A stretch of DNA of 64,000 nt from Leucobacter komagatae (GCF_006716085.1 NZ_VFON01000001.1:434001-498000); one strand, 5' to 3'. Shown: positions 1-9,943, numbered from the stretch's first letter. Numbers and translations are program-made. Notes: generated by a model not told the origin, from the sequence alone.

Positions 1-1881
1 TTCGTCGTGCTCGACGAGGTGCACTACCTGGGAGACAGGTTCCGGGGCGCGGTCTGGGAAGAGATCATCCTGCACCTGCCGAAGAGTGTGCGACTCGTGT
101 CGCTCTCGGCGACGGTGTCGAACGCTGAGGAGTTCGGCGACTGGATGCACGCCGTGCGCGGCGAAACCGACGTCGTGCTCTCGGAGAACCGGCCCGTGCC
201 GCTGTACCAGCACGTGCTTACCCCGAAGGAGCTGCTGCCGCTCTTCGTCGATCGCGACGGCGAGCTCGCGCGTTCGGGCAAAGTGAACCCCGAGCTGCGC
301 ATGCTCGGAAACCGCGGCCGTGGCGGCGGCGGGGGCCGCGGGGGAGACCGCCGTCGCTCCCGGGGAGGGCCGCCGCAGCGGCGCACGCGTAGGATCTCGC
401 GGGCTGACATCGCGCGCGCCCTCGACGAGACCCGGTTGCTCCCCGCAATCGTGTTCATCTTTAGCCGGAACGGCTGCGACCAGGCCGTGCGGCAGTGCCT
501 CTACGAGGGGATCGCCCTCACGAACCGCGAGGAGCGCGAGGAGATTCGCCGCGTCGCGAACGGACTGCTCGCGACGCTGAGCGACGAGGATCGCCGGGTG
601 CTTGAGACGCGTGAGTGGCTCGCGGGGCTCGAACGCGGCGTTGCCGCGCATCACGCGGGTCTGCTGCCGGGCTTCAAAGCGGTCGTGGAGCAGCTGTTCC
701 AGCGGCGGCTCGTGAAGCTCGTGTTCGCGACGGAGACCCTCGCCCTCGGCATCAACATGCCCGCACGGGCGGTGGTCATTGAGCGGCTCGACAAGTTCAA
801 CGGTGAGCAGCGTGTGCCGCTCACCTCGGGTGAGTTCACCCAGCTCACGGGTCGCGCGGGCCGGCGCGGTATCGACGTTGAGGGCCACTCGGTGGTCGTG
901 TGGAGCGACGGGGTCGACGTCGAAGAGCTCTCGCAGCTCGCCGGCACCCGCTCGTTCCCCGTGCGCTCAACGTTTAGGCCGACGGCGAACATGGCCGTCA
1001 ACCTGTTGCAGCGCCTGAGCTACGACCAGGCCCGTGACACACTCGAACTCTCGTTCGCCCAGTTCCAGGCAGACAGGGCCGTCGTCGACCAGGCGCGCGA
1101 ACTCCAGGCCGCGCAGTCTTCGCTCAAGGGCTACGAAGCCGCCGCCGCGCGTGCGCACGGCTCGGATAAGAAGCGCTGGGAGGATCGGGCGCGCAAGCTT
1201 CGCCGCCAGCTTGAGCGGGGCAGGCGCCAGGTTGCGAACCGCACCGGCACGATCGCGCGCACCTTTGAGCGGGTCGTGGAAGAGCTCCTTGAGCTCGGCT
1301 ATCTCGAGGGCGACACCCGGCGGGGCGAACTCGTGGTCGCCCCCTACGGCGAGATGCTGCGCCGCATCTACGGCGACCGCGACCTTCTCGTTGCCGAGTG
1401 CATCCGCGATGATCTGTGGCGGGGCCTCGACGCGCACGGCCTGGCGGCCATGTGCTGCGCGCTGAGTTACGAACCGCGCCGCGATGACGAGGGCGGAGAA
1501 CGTGGGCCGGGCGGCAAGTTTGCGCAGGCCTTCGACAGGGTGCTCGATCGCTGGGTCGCGCTCGACGACCTCGCTGAGCGGTACCGCCTGCCCCGCGCCG
1601 AGATGCCGCACGCTGGCCTCGCGGGCGCCATGTGGGACTGGGCGAAGGGTGCGACGCTTGAGCGGGTGCTCGAGTCGAGCGGTATCGGTGCGGGCGACTT
1701 CGTGCGCTGGGCGAAACAGACGATCGACATGCTCGACCAGGTGTCGCAGGCCTGCGAGGTTGCGCTCGCGCACCCCGACCTTGAGCACGAGTCGGCACGG
1801 TTTGCCCTGCTCGCCGGGTTCGCGCGAGACGCGAAGCGCTCGGTGAAGCGCGGCATCGTCGAAACGTCGAGCTCGTCGTGA
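1..1881 (+). CDS. helY: DEAD/DEAH-box RNA helicase, HelY/Ski2-Mtr4 type (5' end outside window)
   Basis: The reading frame is open from base 1, so the N-terminus (Walker A and first helicase motifs) lies upstream; 626 residues are visible. The window opens on the DEVH box (residues 5-8), then SAT (36-38), a second RecA domain with the ATETLALGINMP and QLTGRAGRRG motifs, and a long C-terminal region with a helical basic stretch, as in Ski2/Mtr4-like helicases. Members unwind structured RNA with ATP. Between the RecA domains there is a Gly/Arg-rich basic insert (about 313-393), which may bind RNA. The stop overlaps the GTG start of lnt by 4 nt, so the two are probably co-transcribed. Confidence 0.9.
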   Translation, partial: FVVLDEVHYLGDRFRGAVWEEIILHLPKSVRLVSLSATVSNAEEFGDWMHAVRGETDVVLSENRPVPLYQHVLTPKELLPLFVDRDGELARSGKVNPELRMLGNRGRGGGGGRGGDRRRSRGGPPQRRTRRISRADIARALDETRLLPAIVFIFSRNGCDQAVRQCLYEGIALTNREEREEIRRVANGLLATLSDEDRRVLETREWLAGLERGVAAHHAGLLPGFKAVVEQLFQRRLVKLVFATETLALGINMPARAVVIERLDKFNGEQRVPLTSGEFTQLTGRAGRRGIDVEGHSVVVWSDGVDVEELSQLAGTRSFPVRSTFRPTANMAVNLLQRLSYDQARDTLELSFAQFQADRAVVDQARELQAAQSSLKGYEAAAARAHGSDKKRWEDRARKLRRQLERGRRQVANRTGTIARTFERVVEELLELGYLEGDTRRGELVVAPYGEMLRRIYGDRDLLVAECIRDDLWRGLDAHGLAAMCCALSYEPRRDDEGGERGPGGKFAQAFDRVLDRWVALDDLAERYRLPRAEMPHAGLAGAMWDWAKGATLERVLESSGIGAGDFVRWAKQTIDMLDQVSQACEVALAHPDLEHESARFALLAGFARDAKRSVKRGIVETSSSS

Positions 1882-3512
1882 CCGCGCCCGCCCCTCGCCG
1901 CCTTCCGTGGTGGGCCGCGGTGCCCGCCGCGGGCCTCGGCGGCTTCCTGTTCGACCTCGCGAACCCCGGCGTTGCCGCCTGGCCGCTGGTCTTCCTCGCG
2001 GTGCCCCTCATGCTCGCGAGCTGGTGGCAACAGCGGCAGGGCGTCGCCCTGCTTGCCGGGCTCGCTGCGGGTGCGGGGTTCTGGCTCGCGCACCTGAGCT
2101 GGCTCACCCTCTACCTCGGGCCCGTACCCTGGCTCGGGCTCGCCACGGTGATGACCGCCTGGTTCGTGCTGCAGGGCTCGGCAACCGCCGTCGCTACGTC
2201 GGGCATCGCGCGCCTCGGGATGCGGCGGGTCGCATCGCTCGGTCGCTTCGCCAGCGCGTGGATCGTGCTCGCGCAGTCGCTTGCCGCGACGGGCGTCTGG
2301 GTGCTTCGCGAGGGCGTGCAGGGGAGCTGGCCGTACGGCGGGTTCCCGTGGGGGCGCGTGGCCCACGTGTTCGCCGAGACCCCGTTCGGTGCCCTCGCCT
2401 CATGGTTCGGCTTCGCGGGGCTCAGCGGGCTCATCGTGTTCGCGATGGCTGTTGTGATTGGCGCGTTCGGGCAGGCACCGTCGCAGGCACGGCTGCAGGC
2501 GCCCGCCTTCCGGCGGACAGCCGTGCGCGGATGCGCAGCGGCGGTTACCGTCGCGGGGGTGCTCACGGGGCTGAGCTTTGCGCCCCCCGCGCTGCTCGGG
2601 CAGACAGGTAGCCTGCGAGTCGGAGCGGTGCAGGGCAACTCGAAGTCAGGGATCTTTGACGACCGCGAGTCGGGCGACGTCTACGCCGACCACGTCCGCG
2701 CCACCGAGGAGATGCTCGATGAGCTCGAAGCCTCGGGGGACAGCGTCGACGTGATCGTGTGGCCTGAGAACTCCGCGGAGTTCGGGCTCACCGACAACCC
2801 GCTGCGCGGAAGAGAGGTAGCCCTCCTATCGAAGCGGGCCGGCGCGCCGATCGTCGCCGGATCCGTGCTCGCCAACGACGACGGCACCTACACGAACAGC
2901 TCGGTCGTGTGGGGCCCTGAGGGGCTCGTCGAGTCGGCGGCCGGCGCGCGCTACGACAAGCGGTTCCCCGTGCCGTTCGCCGAGTACATGCCGAACCGAG
3001 ACTTTTTCCACGCGCTCGCGCCCGAGCTCGTCGACCTCGTGCAGCTCGAATATGAGCCCGGCGAGTACGAGCCGGTGCACGGCTTTGAAGCGCTCGGGCG
3101 TGAGGTTGTCGCAGGTGTCGCGATCTGTTTCGACATCATCTTCGATGACCAGGCCGAGCGGATGGCAGATGATGGCGCCGAGGTGATCTTCGCGCCGACG
3201 AACAACGCAGACTTTGGGCGCACCGACGAGAGCGTCCAGCAACTGCAGATCGCTCGCCTGCGGGCGATCGAGTCGGGCCGGGCGCTCGTGAACATCTCGA
3301 CGGTGGGCACGAGCCGGATCATCGCGCCAGACGGCAGCGACATCGCCGGGCTCGAACCGTTCACTCGCGATGCGATGGTCGCTTCGGTTCCGCTCGTTGA
3401 GGGGAAGACGCCGGCGCTGCGGTTTGGGGCCGGGATTGCGTTCGCGTGGATGGCGCTCGGTGTCGCTGGAATCGCGGCCGGGGTGCTGGGCAGGCAGCGC
3501 CGAACACGCTAG
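1878..3512 (+). CDS. lnt: Apolipoprotein N-acyltransferase
   Basis: 544 residues starting at a GTG that overlaps the helY stop (GTGA). The N-terminal 230 residues form several hydrophobic membrane segments. A nitrilase-like (carbon-nitrogen hydrolase) domain follows, with the segments VIVWPENS (Glu of the Glu-Lys-Cys triad region), RYDKRFPVPFAEYMP (Lys) and GVAICFDIIF (catalytic Cys). The enzyme transfers a fatty acyl chain from phospholipid to the N-terminal Cys of lipoproteins at the outer face of the membrane. Lipoproteins visible in this window (CtaC, PhnD, the cutinase-like protein) are possible substrates. A last membrane helix closes the protein near residues 515-537. Family assignment is firm. 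Confidence 0.93.
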   Translation: MTAPAPRRLPWWAAVPAAGLGGFLFDLANPGVAAWPLVFLAVPLMLASWWQQRQGVALLAGLAAGAGFWLAHLSWLTLYLGPVPWLGLATVMTAWFVLQGSATAVATSGIARLGMRRVASLGRFASAWIVLAQSLAATGVWVLREGVQGSWPYGGFPWGRVAHVFAETPFGALASWFGFAGLSGLIVFAMAVVIGAFGQAPSQARLQAPAFRRTAVRGCAAAVTVAGVLTGLSFAPPALLGQTGSLRVGAVQGNSKSGIFDDRESGDVYADHVRATEEMLDELEASGDSVDVIVWPENSAEFGLTDNPLRGREVALLSKRAGAPIVAGSVLANDDGTYTNSSVVWGPEGLVESAAGARYDKRFPVPFAEYMPNRDFFHALAPELVDLVQLEYEPGEYEPVHGFEALGREVVAGVAICFDIIFDDQAERMADDGAEVIFAPTNNADFGRTDESVQQLQIARLRAIESGRALVNISTVGTSRIIAPDGSDIAGLEPFTRDAMVASVPLVEGKTPALRFGAGIAFAWMALGVAGIAAGVLGRQRRTR

Positions 3513-3536
3513 CACGTCGAGGCCGTGGCCTGACGC

Positions 3537-3899
3537 CTACGAGTCGGTCGTGCCGCGCCTCGCACGGAGCAGCTTCAGTCGCTCCGCGAGCAGCTCCTCA
3601 AGCTCCTCGCGGGTACGCCGCTCGATGAGCATGTCCCACGGGGTGCGCTGCGCAGACTCCTTCGCCTCAAGCTCGGCACGGGCGGTGCGGCCGGCTTCGT
3701 CGTCGAGAAACCCGATCTCGCCGCTGCGCTGGTCGACCCACTCTGGCGGCGGCTCGGCGTCAGCGTCAAACAAGACGGAGAACGCCACGCCCTTATCGGT
3801 GATGTACTCGACTCTGCGCCTGGCTGACAGCTCGACGCCTGTCTCGCCCTGCAAGCTTGTCGAACCAATGCGTGAGCCCTTGAGTGTTCGATCGGCCAT
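3537..3899 (-). CDS. rbpA: RNA polymerase-binding protein RbpA, paralogue 1
   Basis: 120 residues, ATG at 3899 preceded by GGGAGG. The N-terminus MADRTLKGSRIGS and the C-terminal block WDMLIERRTREELEELL match RbpA, an actinobacterial factor that binds RNA polymerase and group 1/2 sigma factors and stabilises open complexes. The central part has no Cys at all, so the zinc site of Streptomyces RbpA (Cys/His ligands) is absent; zinc-free RbpA forms are known from mycobacteria. A longer in-frame extension upstream exists but lacks a good ribosome site. A second family member is at 63571-63936. It is convergent with lnt and divergent from the SDR gene. Confidence 0.85.
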   Translation of the reverse strand: MADRTLKGSRIGSTSLQGETGVELSARRRVEYITDKGVAFSVLFDADAEPPPEWVDQRSGEIGFLDDEAGRTARAELEAKESAQRTPWDMLIERRTREELEELLAERLKLLRARRGTTDS

Positions 3900-4148
3900 T
3901 GAAGCCTCCCTCGCCTTCGGCGGCGCTGGGTGAGTGTGTGGGGGTGACTCTGCCGCCGACTTCTTCGCAGCGTATCGCGATTTCGTCGCCGAGTACACCC
4001 TCTTTCGCTGAACGCGAGTTTGCGCTGGGGCCTCGGGACGCCGCGAAGGTCGCGCCCCCGCGCGAGGCATACTCGCCGCACCGGCCTCGTGGACTACGCT
4101 TGGTGACGTTCAAATACCAATCGACTCGCACCCTGAGGGAATCACACT

Positions 4149-4925
4149 GTGACTGAGACCGTAGCCACTCCACCGCTTGCAGCCAAGAGCCTTGAAGGCC
4201 GTCGGGCACTCGTGACGGGATCTTCCCGCGGTGTCGGCGCCGACACTGTTCGCTACTTCGCCGAGGCAGGTGCCGACGTCGTCGTGAACTTCCGCAACAA
4301 GGCTCCCCGCGCTGAGAAGCTCGGCGAGCAGCTCCGCGAGCTCGGCGTCCGCGCACTCGTGCAGGGTGCGGACCTCACCGACCAGGCCTCGGTTGACGGC
4401 ATGATGGAGGCGATCCGTGCCGAGTACGGCGGGCTCGACATCCTCGTGCTCAACGCCTCGGGCGGGATGGAGTCGGGCATGGCCGAGGACTACGCGCTTC
4501 AGCTCAACCGCGACGCTCAGCTGCGGGTGCTCGACGCGGCGCTGCCCCTCATGGGAGAGGGCTCGCGCGTCGTCTTCGTGACGAGCCACCAGGCGCACTT
4601 CATTCGGACGACGCCGACCATGCCCGAGTACGAAGCGGTAGCGCTGTCGAAGCGCGCGGGTGAGGATGCGCTGCGTGAGCGCATCCCCGCGCTTGCCGAG
4701 CGCGGCGTCGAGTTCGTTGTTGTCTCTGGCGACATGATCGAGGGGACCGTTACTGCGACCCTGCTCAACCGCATGAACCCGGGCGCGATCGAGGAGCGCC
4801 GCGAGCAGGCGGGCAAGCTGTACAACGTGGCCGAGTTCGCCGCCGAGGTCGCGCGCGCCGCGGTCGACGAGGTGCCGGCAGACAACACCCGCCTTGTCGG
4901 AGACGTCTCGAGCTTCGGGGCCTAG
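4149..4925 (+). CDS. SDR family oxidoreductase, atypical active site
   Basis: 258 residues, GTG start 8 nt after GAGGGA. The Rossmann signature TGSSRGVG (residues 23-30) and the NASGG segment place it in the short-chain dehydrogenase/reductase family, which uses NAD(P)H. The usual catalytic YxxxK is not seen; the matching place reads Y-E-A-V-A-L-S-K, giving Y-X6-K, after a VTSHQ segment for the catalytic Ser. Substrate unknown. It stands alone: divergent from rbpA paralogue 1, and followed by a strong inverted repeat before gltB. Confidence 0.8.
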   Translation: MTETVATPPLAAKSLEGRRALVTGSSRGVGADTVRYFAEAGADVVVNFRNKAPRAEKLGEQLRELGVRALVQGADLTDQASVDGMMEAIRAEYGGLDILVLNASGGMESGMAEDYALQLNRDAQLRVLDAALPLMGEGSRVVFVTSHQAHFIRTTPTMPEYEAVALSKRAGEDALRERIPALAERGVEFVVVSGDMIEGTVTATLLNRMNPGAIEERREQAGKLYNVAEFAAEVARAAVDEVPADNTRLVGDVSSFGA

Positions 4926-5293
4926 TCCGGCCGGTTCGCGGCCGATCGGCCGCAACCCCTGCGATCTGCCGTAGGTATCCCAGCGCCAAGCGTGTGGGTG
5001 ATACCTACGGCAGATCGCATTTCTATTGCTGGTGGCGGGTGGGTGCTGGTGCTGGGGCCGGGCGGACAGGGGCGCGGGGCGGCCGGCTCCTGTGTGATGT
5101 TCGACTTCCGGGCGCCTTGGGCGAAGAATCTGCGGAAGCAGGATGGCAACCTCGGGCAAGTTTGCAGAAACGTCGACTTTGGATTGTGTCTGCCGAATAA
5201 ACGAGTGCTACATTCGTACCCCCGCGGTTGCTGCGGCAACACAGCAGCCGCTCCGACCGGGTCACCGACGTCCCGCCGAGAGAGAGGACGTCG
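4926..5293. other. Intergenic region between SDR gene and gltB
   Basis: This 368-base gap holds a 60-base perfect palindromic hairpin (4960-5019), a GC-rich stretch (about 5030-5120), an AT-richer stretch around 5165-5215 that is the likely place for the gltB promoter (a TACATT near 5209 could be a -10, not certain), a small GTTGC/GCAAC hairpin (about 5226-5240) and the gltB ribosome site GAGAGAGGA just before 5294. I see no credible small gene. Confidence 0.5.
4960..5019. repeat. 20-bp perfect inverted repeat (hairpin) after the SDR gene
   Basis: Left arm 4960-4979 (TGCGATCTGCCGTAGGTATC) is the exact reverse complement of 5000-5019, with a 20-base spacer. It begins 35 bases after the SDR stop. 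It may work as a terminator, but no T-run follows on either strand. The arms are less GC-rich than the flanks and look unlike the other terminators in this window, so a dispersed palindromic repeat or operator is also possible. Confidence 0.7.
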
Positions 5294-8200
5294 ATGGCGC
5301 TATCGATGGATTCCACACGCAGCACCCCGCCCGCGACAGGCCTGTACGACCCGCGCGAGGAACACGACGCCTGCGGCCTCGCCTCAGTCATCTCACTTGG
5401 TGGCGACCCGAACCACGACATCGTGCGGCTTGCGCTCGGCGCGCTCGAGAACCTTGAGCATAGGGGAGCGGTCGGCTCAGACGCTGGAACAGGCGATGGT
5501 GCGGGGATCCTGACCGAGATTCCGCACCGCCTGATCCGCGCGAAGTTCGCCGATGCGGGGGTCGCGGCCCCCGCCCCGGGCCAGTACGCGGCCGGGCTCG
5601 CGTTCCTTCCCCAGCAGTCGACGGCGCGCCGCGCCGCGCGGTACCGTATCGAGCGGATCGCCGAAACCGAGGGCCTCACGGTGCTCGCGTGGCTGCCGGT
5701 TCCAGTGTCGGAGCAGGTGCTCGGCACGAGCGCCCGCGACGCCGCGCCGGTCATCGAGCTGCTCGTCGCCAGCCCGACCGGTGCGCCCGCGGACACGCAG
5801 CAGCTTGAGCGACGCGCGTTCCGTGCCCGGAAGCGGATTCAGCACGAGACCGGGTGCTACCTGCCGTCACTCTCGGCGCGCACCATCGTCTACAAGGGAA
5901 TGGTGACGACGCTGCAGCTCCCCGGGTTCTACGACGACCTCGGTGACACGCGCTTTGAGACCCGGTTCGCCATCGTGCACTCGCGCTACTCGACGAACAC
6001 GTTTCCCTCGTGGCACCTCGCGCAGCCGCTCAGGCTCGTCGCGCACAACGGCGAGATCAACACGGTGCGTGGCAATCGGAATTGGATGCGTGCGAGGGAA
6101 GCCCAGCTCGAGTCGGTGGCACTCGGCGACCTCACGCCGCTCCTCCCAATCTGTTCGCCTGGCGGCAGCGACTCCGCGAGCTTCGACGAGGTGCTTGAGC
6201 TGCTCGTCATGAGCGGCCGGTCGCTGCCGCACGCGCTCGCGATGATGGTGCCGGAGGCGTGGGAGTCGAACATCGACCTCGACCCCGAGCTTGCTGACTT
6301 CCTCGAGTACCATTCGCTTGTGATGGAGCCCTGGGATGGGCCTGCGGCGATGATCGCGACCGACGGCACCGACATCGTCGCGCTGCTCGACAGAAACGGG
6401 CTGCGGCCCGGGCGGTTCACCGTCACGCGTGACGGCCTGCTCATCATCGCGAGCGAGGCGGGCGTGCTCGACCTTGAACCCGGAAGGGTGGTTCGCCGGG
6501 GTAGGCTTCGCCCCGGCCGGATGCTCGCGGTCAACGTCGCGACGGGCGAGGTGCGCGACGACGCTGAGGTGAAAGCCGAGTTAGCCGCGCTCGCGCCGTG
6601 GGGTGAGTGGCTCGAATCGGGTCGAATCAGGCTCGCTGACGAGCCCGACCGAGAGCCGCTTGTGCACCCCTCGGCCTCGGTCGCGAGGCGCCAGCGCACG
6701 TTCGGCTACACGGAGGAGGAGCTGCGGCTCATCCTCGCCCCGATGGCCGAGACGGGCGCCGAGCCGCTGTCGGCAATGGGCTCAGACACCCCCATCGCGG
6801 TGCTCGCTGAGCGGCCGCGGCACGTTCACGACTACTTCGTGCAGCAGTTCGCGCAGGTGACGAACCCGCCGCTTGACGCGCTGCGCGAGGAACTGGTGAC
6901 GAGCCTGCGCACCGGGATCGGCCCGCAACAGAACCTCCTCACGCAGTCAGCCGCGCACGCCCGGCAGGTCATCCTCGACTTCCCGGTGATCGACAACGAT
7001 GCGCTCGCGCGCATTCAGCACTTCGGTACGGATGTCGAGCGTGAGCGTGCGGTCACGATCCGAGGGCTCTACCCCGTCGACTTCGGCGCGGCGGGGCTGA
7101 GCGACCGCCTCGAAGCCATGTGCTGGGAGGCGAGCGCGGCGATCGCTGCGGGGGCCGAGTTCATCATTCTCTCGGACCGCGACTCGAATAAGGATCTCGC
7201 GCCGGTACCCACCCTCCTCGCGGTTTCGGCGGTGCACCACCACCTCATCCGGGAGGGAGAACGGATGCGTGTCGCGCTCATCGCCGAGGCGGGTGACGTG
7301 CGCGAGGTGCACCACGTTGCAACGCTCGTCGGGTACGGCGCGGCGGCCGTCAACCCGTATCTCGCGATGGAGAGCGTCAGTCTGCTCGTCCGCGACGGGA
7401 CGATCGCCGGGGTGACCGAGGAGCAGGCCACCGCCAGGCTCATCACGGCCCTGGGCAAGGGCCTCCTCAAAGTCATGAGCAAGATGGGTATCTCCACCGT
7501 GTCGTCGTACTGCGGCGCGCAAACCTTCGAAGCGATTGGGCTGTCGAGCGAGATCATTGACAGGTTCTTTACCGGCACGGCCTCCAAACTCGGCGGGGTC
7601 GGGCTCGACGTGCTCGCGGCCGAGGTCGCGACCCGGCACCGGGCAGCGTACCCCGACGACACGGCCCCGCTCGCGCACAAGCGCCTCGAGAGCGGCGGCG
7701 AGTACCGCTGGCGCCGCGGCGAAGAGCCGCACCTCTTCGACCCCGAGACGATCTTCAAGCTGCAGCACGCGACCCGCACCGGCAAGCGCGAGATCTTTGC
7801 CGAGTACACGTCGCGGGTGAACGAGCAGCAGGAGCGTCTCATGACGCTCCGCGGGCTCTTCCGGTTCTCACCGCAGCGCGGGCCGGTACCTGTCGAAAGC
7901 GTCGAACCCGTCTCAGAGATCGTGAAGCGGTTCGCGACCGGAGCGATGAGCTACGGCTCGATCTCGCCCGAGGCCCACGAGACACTCGCGATCGCGATGA
8001 ACCGGCTCGGCGGCCGCTCGAACACAGGCGAGGGCGGCGAGGCCGAGGAGCGTTTGCTCGACCCCGAGCGGCGCTCGGCGATCAAGCAGGTCGCCTCGGG
8101 GCGGTTCGGCGTGACGAGCATGTACCTGACCCACGCCGACGAGATCCAGATCAAGCTCGCCCAGGGCGCGAAGCCCGGCGAGGGCGGGCAACTCCCGCCC

Positions 8201-9943
8201 GGGAAGATGTACCCGTGGATCGCGCGCACCAGGCACGCGACGCCCGGAGTTGGGCTCATCTCGCCTCCGCCGCACCACGATATTTACTCGATTGAGGACT
8301 TGAAGCAGCTCATCTTTGATCTCAAGCGGGCGAACCCTGACGCGCGGATCTCGACGAAGCTCGTCGCGCAGAGCGGCATCGGGCCGGTCGCGGCCGGGGT
8401 CGCGAAGGCGCTCTCAGACGTGATCCTCGTCTCCGGGCACGACGGTGGCACCGGGGCGAGCCCGATGAACTCGCTCAAACACGCGGGGTCACCGTGGGAG
8501 CTCGGGCTCGCCGAGGTCCAGCAGACGCTCATGCTCAACGGGCTCCGGGAGCGCGTCGTCGTGCAGGCCGACGGGCAGCTGAAAACCGGGCGTGATGTCG
8601 TCATCGCGGCGCTTCTCGGCGCCGAGGAGTTCGGTTTCGCGACGGCGCCGCTCGTCGTCTCCGGCTGCATCATGATGCGGGTGTGCCACCTCGACACGTG
8701 CCCCGTCGGCGTTGCTACGCAGAACCCCGAGCTGCGCGAGCGGTTCACGGGGCAGGCCGAACACATCGTGAACTTTTTCACGTTCATCGCGGAGGAGGTC
8801 CGCGAAATCCTTGCGAGCCTCGGCTACCGCACCCTCGACGAGGCCGTCGGCGACACCGCATCGCTCGACGTCGACGAGGCGGTGCGGCACTGGAAGGCCG
8901 AGGGGCTCGACCTCACGGGAGTGCTTCGCGGGCCCGAGTTCCCGGTCGGATCCCCGCGTAGGAGCGGCGTGGAGCAGGATCACGGACTCGGCGATCACTT
9001 CGACACTCGGCTCATCGCGCTCGCGGGGGACGCGCTCGACCGCGCGGAACCGGTCGTGATCGACCTGCCGATCGGAAACGGCGACCGCGCCGTCGGAACG
9101 ATGCTTGGGCACGCTGTGACGACAAGGTACGGGGCCGGTGGGCTCGCGCCCGAGACGATCGACGTGACGCTCACGGGCTCAGCCGGCCAGTCGCTCGGCG
9201 CGTTTCTCCCCGCGGGAGTCACACTTCGCCTCACGGGCGAAGCGAACGACTACGTCGGGAAGGGGCTCTCAGGCGGCGAGATCGTGATCAGGCCGCACCC
9301 GATCGCTGCCGAACACGCCATCCCTGCCGAACACGCAGGGCAGGCGAGCGCGCACTACCTGGATAGCGAGGTGCTCGCCGGCAACGTGATCGGCTACGGC
9401 GCGACCGGCGGTGCACTGTGGATTGCGGGGGCCGTTGGCGAGCGCTTCCTCGTGCGCGGCTCAGGCGCGACCGCGGTTGTCGAGGGCGTTGGTGATCACG
9501 CGCTGGAGTACTTCACCGGAGGCCTCGCACTCATCCTCGGGCCCACCGGCCGAAACCTTGGGGCGGGCATGTCTGGCGGCGAAGCCGTGATCCTCGACCT
9601 TGACCCGAGCGCGGTAAACGCGGCCGAGGTGGCCTCGGGGGCCCTGCGGTTGGAACGGTTCGCACCCGGTTCCGGCCCCGACTCCGACGGAGCGGAAAGC
9701 GAGGGCGGGGCCCGCATTACCGCGCTGCTGCGGCGGCACGTTGAGCAAACCGGATCGGCCGTTGCCGCGGGGCTCCTCGATCAGTTCGCCGCAGATCCGA
9801 GCGCGGCGCTTGGCCGCTTCACGCGACTGATCCCGCGCGGGTACGAGCGTGTCTTGAGCATTCGTGAGCGGGCAGTCGCGGCCGGGCAAGACCCGGACGG
9901 CGGGACCGTCTGGACAGAGATATTGGAGGCGACACATGGTTGA
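5294..9943 (+). CDS. gltB: Glutamate synthase (NADPH) large subunit
   Basis: 1549 residues from the ATG at 5294, which follows GAGAGAGGA; an open extension upstream is not needed. The N-terminal Ntn-type glutaminase domain shows HDACG, so Cys27 would become the catalytic N-terminal residue after removal of a 26-residue propeptide. Then come the central domain, the FMN-binding synthase domain (GSISPEAHETLAIAMNRLGG; GHDGGTGASP), the 3Fe-4S cluster segment CIMMRVCHLDTCPVG and the C-terminal beta-helix domain with repeated Gly patterns. It makes two glutamates from glutamine and 2-oxoglutarate together with GltD. The stop overlaps the gltD start by 8 nt, which implies coupled translation. Confidence 0.97.
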   Translation: MALSMDSTRSTPPATGLYDPREEHDACGLASVISLGGDPNHDIVRLALGALENLEHRGAVGSDAGTGDGAGILTEIPHRLIRAKFADAGVAAPAPGQYAAGLAFLPQQSTARRAARYRIERIAETEGLTVLAWLPVPVSEQVLGTSARDAAPVIELLVASPTGAPADTQQLERRAFRARKRIQHETGCYLPSLSARTIVYKGMVTTLQLPGFYDDLGDTRFETRFAIVHSRYSTNTFPSWHLAQPLRLVAHNGEINTVRGNRNWMRAREAQLESVALGDLTPLLPICSPGGSDSASFDEVLELLVMSGRSLPHALAMMVPEAWESNIDLDPELADFLEYHSLVMEPWDGPAAMIATDGTDIVALLDRNGLRPGRFTVTRDGLLIIASEAGVLDLEPGRVVRRGRLRPGRMLAVNVATGEVRDDAEVKAELAALAPWGEWLESGRIRLADEPDREPLVHPSASVARRQRTFGYTEEELRLILAPMAETGAEPLSAMGSDTPIAVLAERPRHVHDYFVQQFAQVTNPPLDALREELVTSLRTGIGPQQNLLTQSAAHARQVILDFPVIDNDALARIQHFGTDVERERAVTIRGLYPVDFGAAGLSDRLEAMCWEASAAIAAGAEFIILSDRDSNKDLAPVPTLLAVSAVHHHLIREGERMRVALIAEAGDVREVHHVATLVGYGAAAVNPYLAMESVSLLVRDGTIAGVTEEQATARLITALGKGLLKVMSKMGISTVSSYCGAQTFEAIGLSSEIIDRFFTGTASKLGGVGLDVLAAEVATRHRAAYPDDTAPLAHKRLESGGEYRWRRGEEPHLFDPETIFKLQHATRTGKREIFAEYTSRVNEQQERLMTLRGLFRFSPQRGPVPVESVEPVSEIVKRFATGAMSYGSISPEAHETLAIAMNRLGGRSNTGEGGEAEERLLDPERRSAIKQVASGRFGVTSMYLTHADEIQIKLAQGAKPGEGGQLPPGKMYPWIARTRHATPGVGLISPPPHHDIYSIEDLKQLIFDLKRANPDARISTKLVAQSGIGPVAAGVAKALSDVILVSGHDGGTGASPMNSLKHAGSPWELGLAEVQQTLMLNGLRERVVVQADGQLKTGRDVVIAALLGAEEFGFATAPLVVSGCIMMRVCHLDTCPVGVATQNPELRERFTGQAEHIVNFFTFIAEEVREILASLGYRTLDEAVGDTASLDVDEAVRHWKAEGLDLTGVLRGPEFPVGSPRRSGVEQDHGLGDHFDTRLIALAGDALDRAEPVVIDLPIGNGDRAVGTMLGHAVTTRYGAGGLAPETIDVTLTGSAGQSLGAFLPAGVTLRLTGEANDYVGKGLSGGEIVIRPHPIAAEHAIPAEHAGQASAHYLDSEVLAGNVIGYGATGGALWIAGAVGERFLVRGSGATAVVEGVGDHALEYFTGGLALILGPTGRNLGAGMSGGEAVILDLDPSAVNAAEVASGALRLERFAPGSGPDSDGAESEGGARITALLRRHVEQTGSAVAAGLLDQFAADPSAALGRFTRLIPRGYERVLSIRERAVAAGQDPDGGTVWTEILEATHG

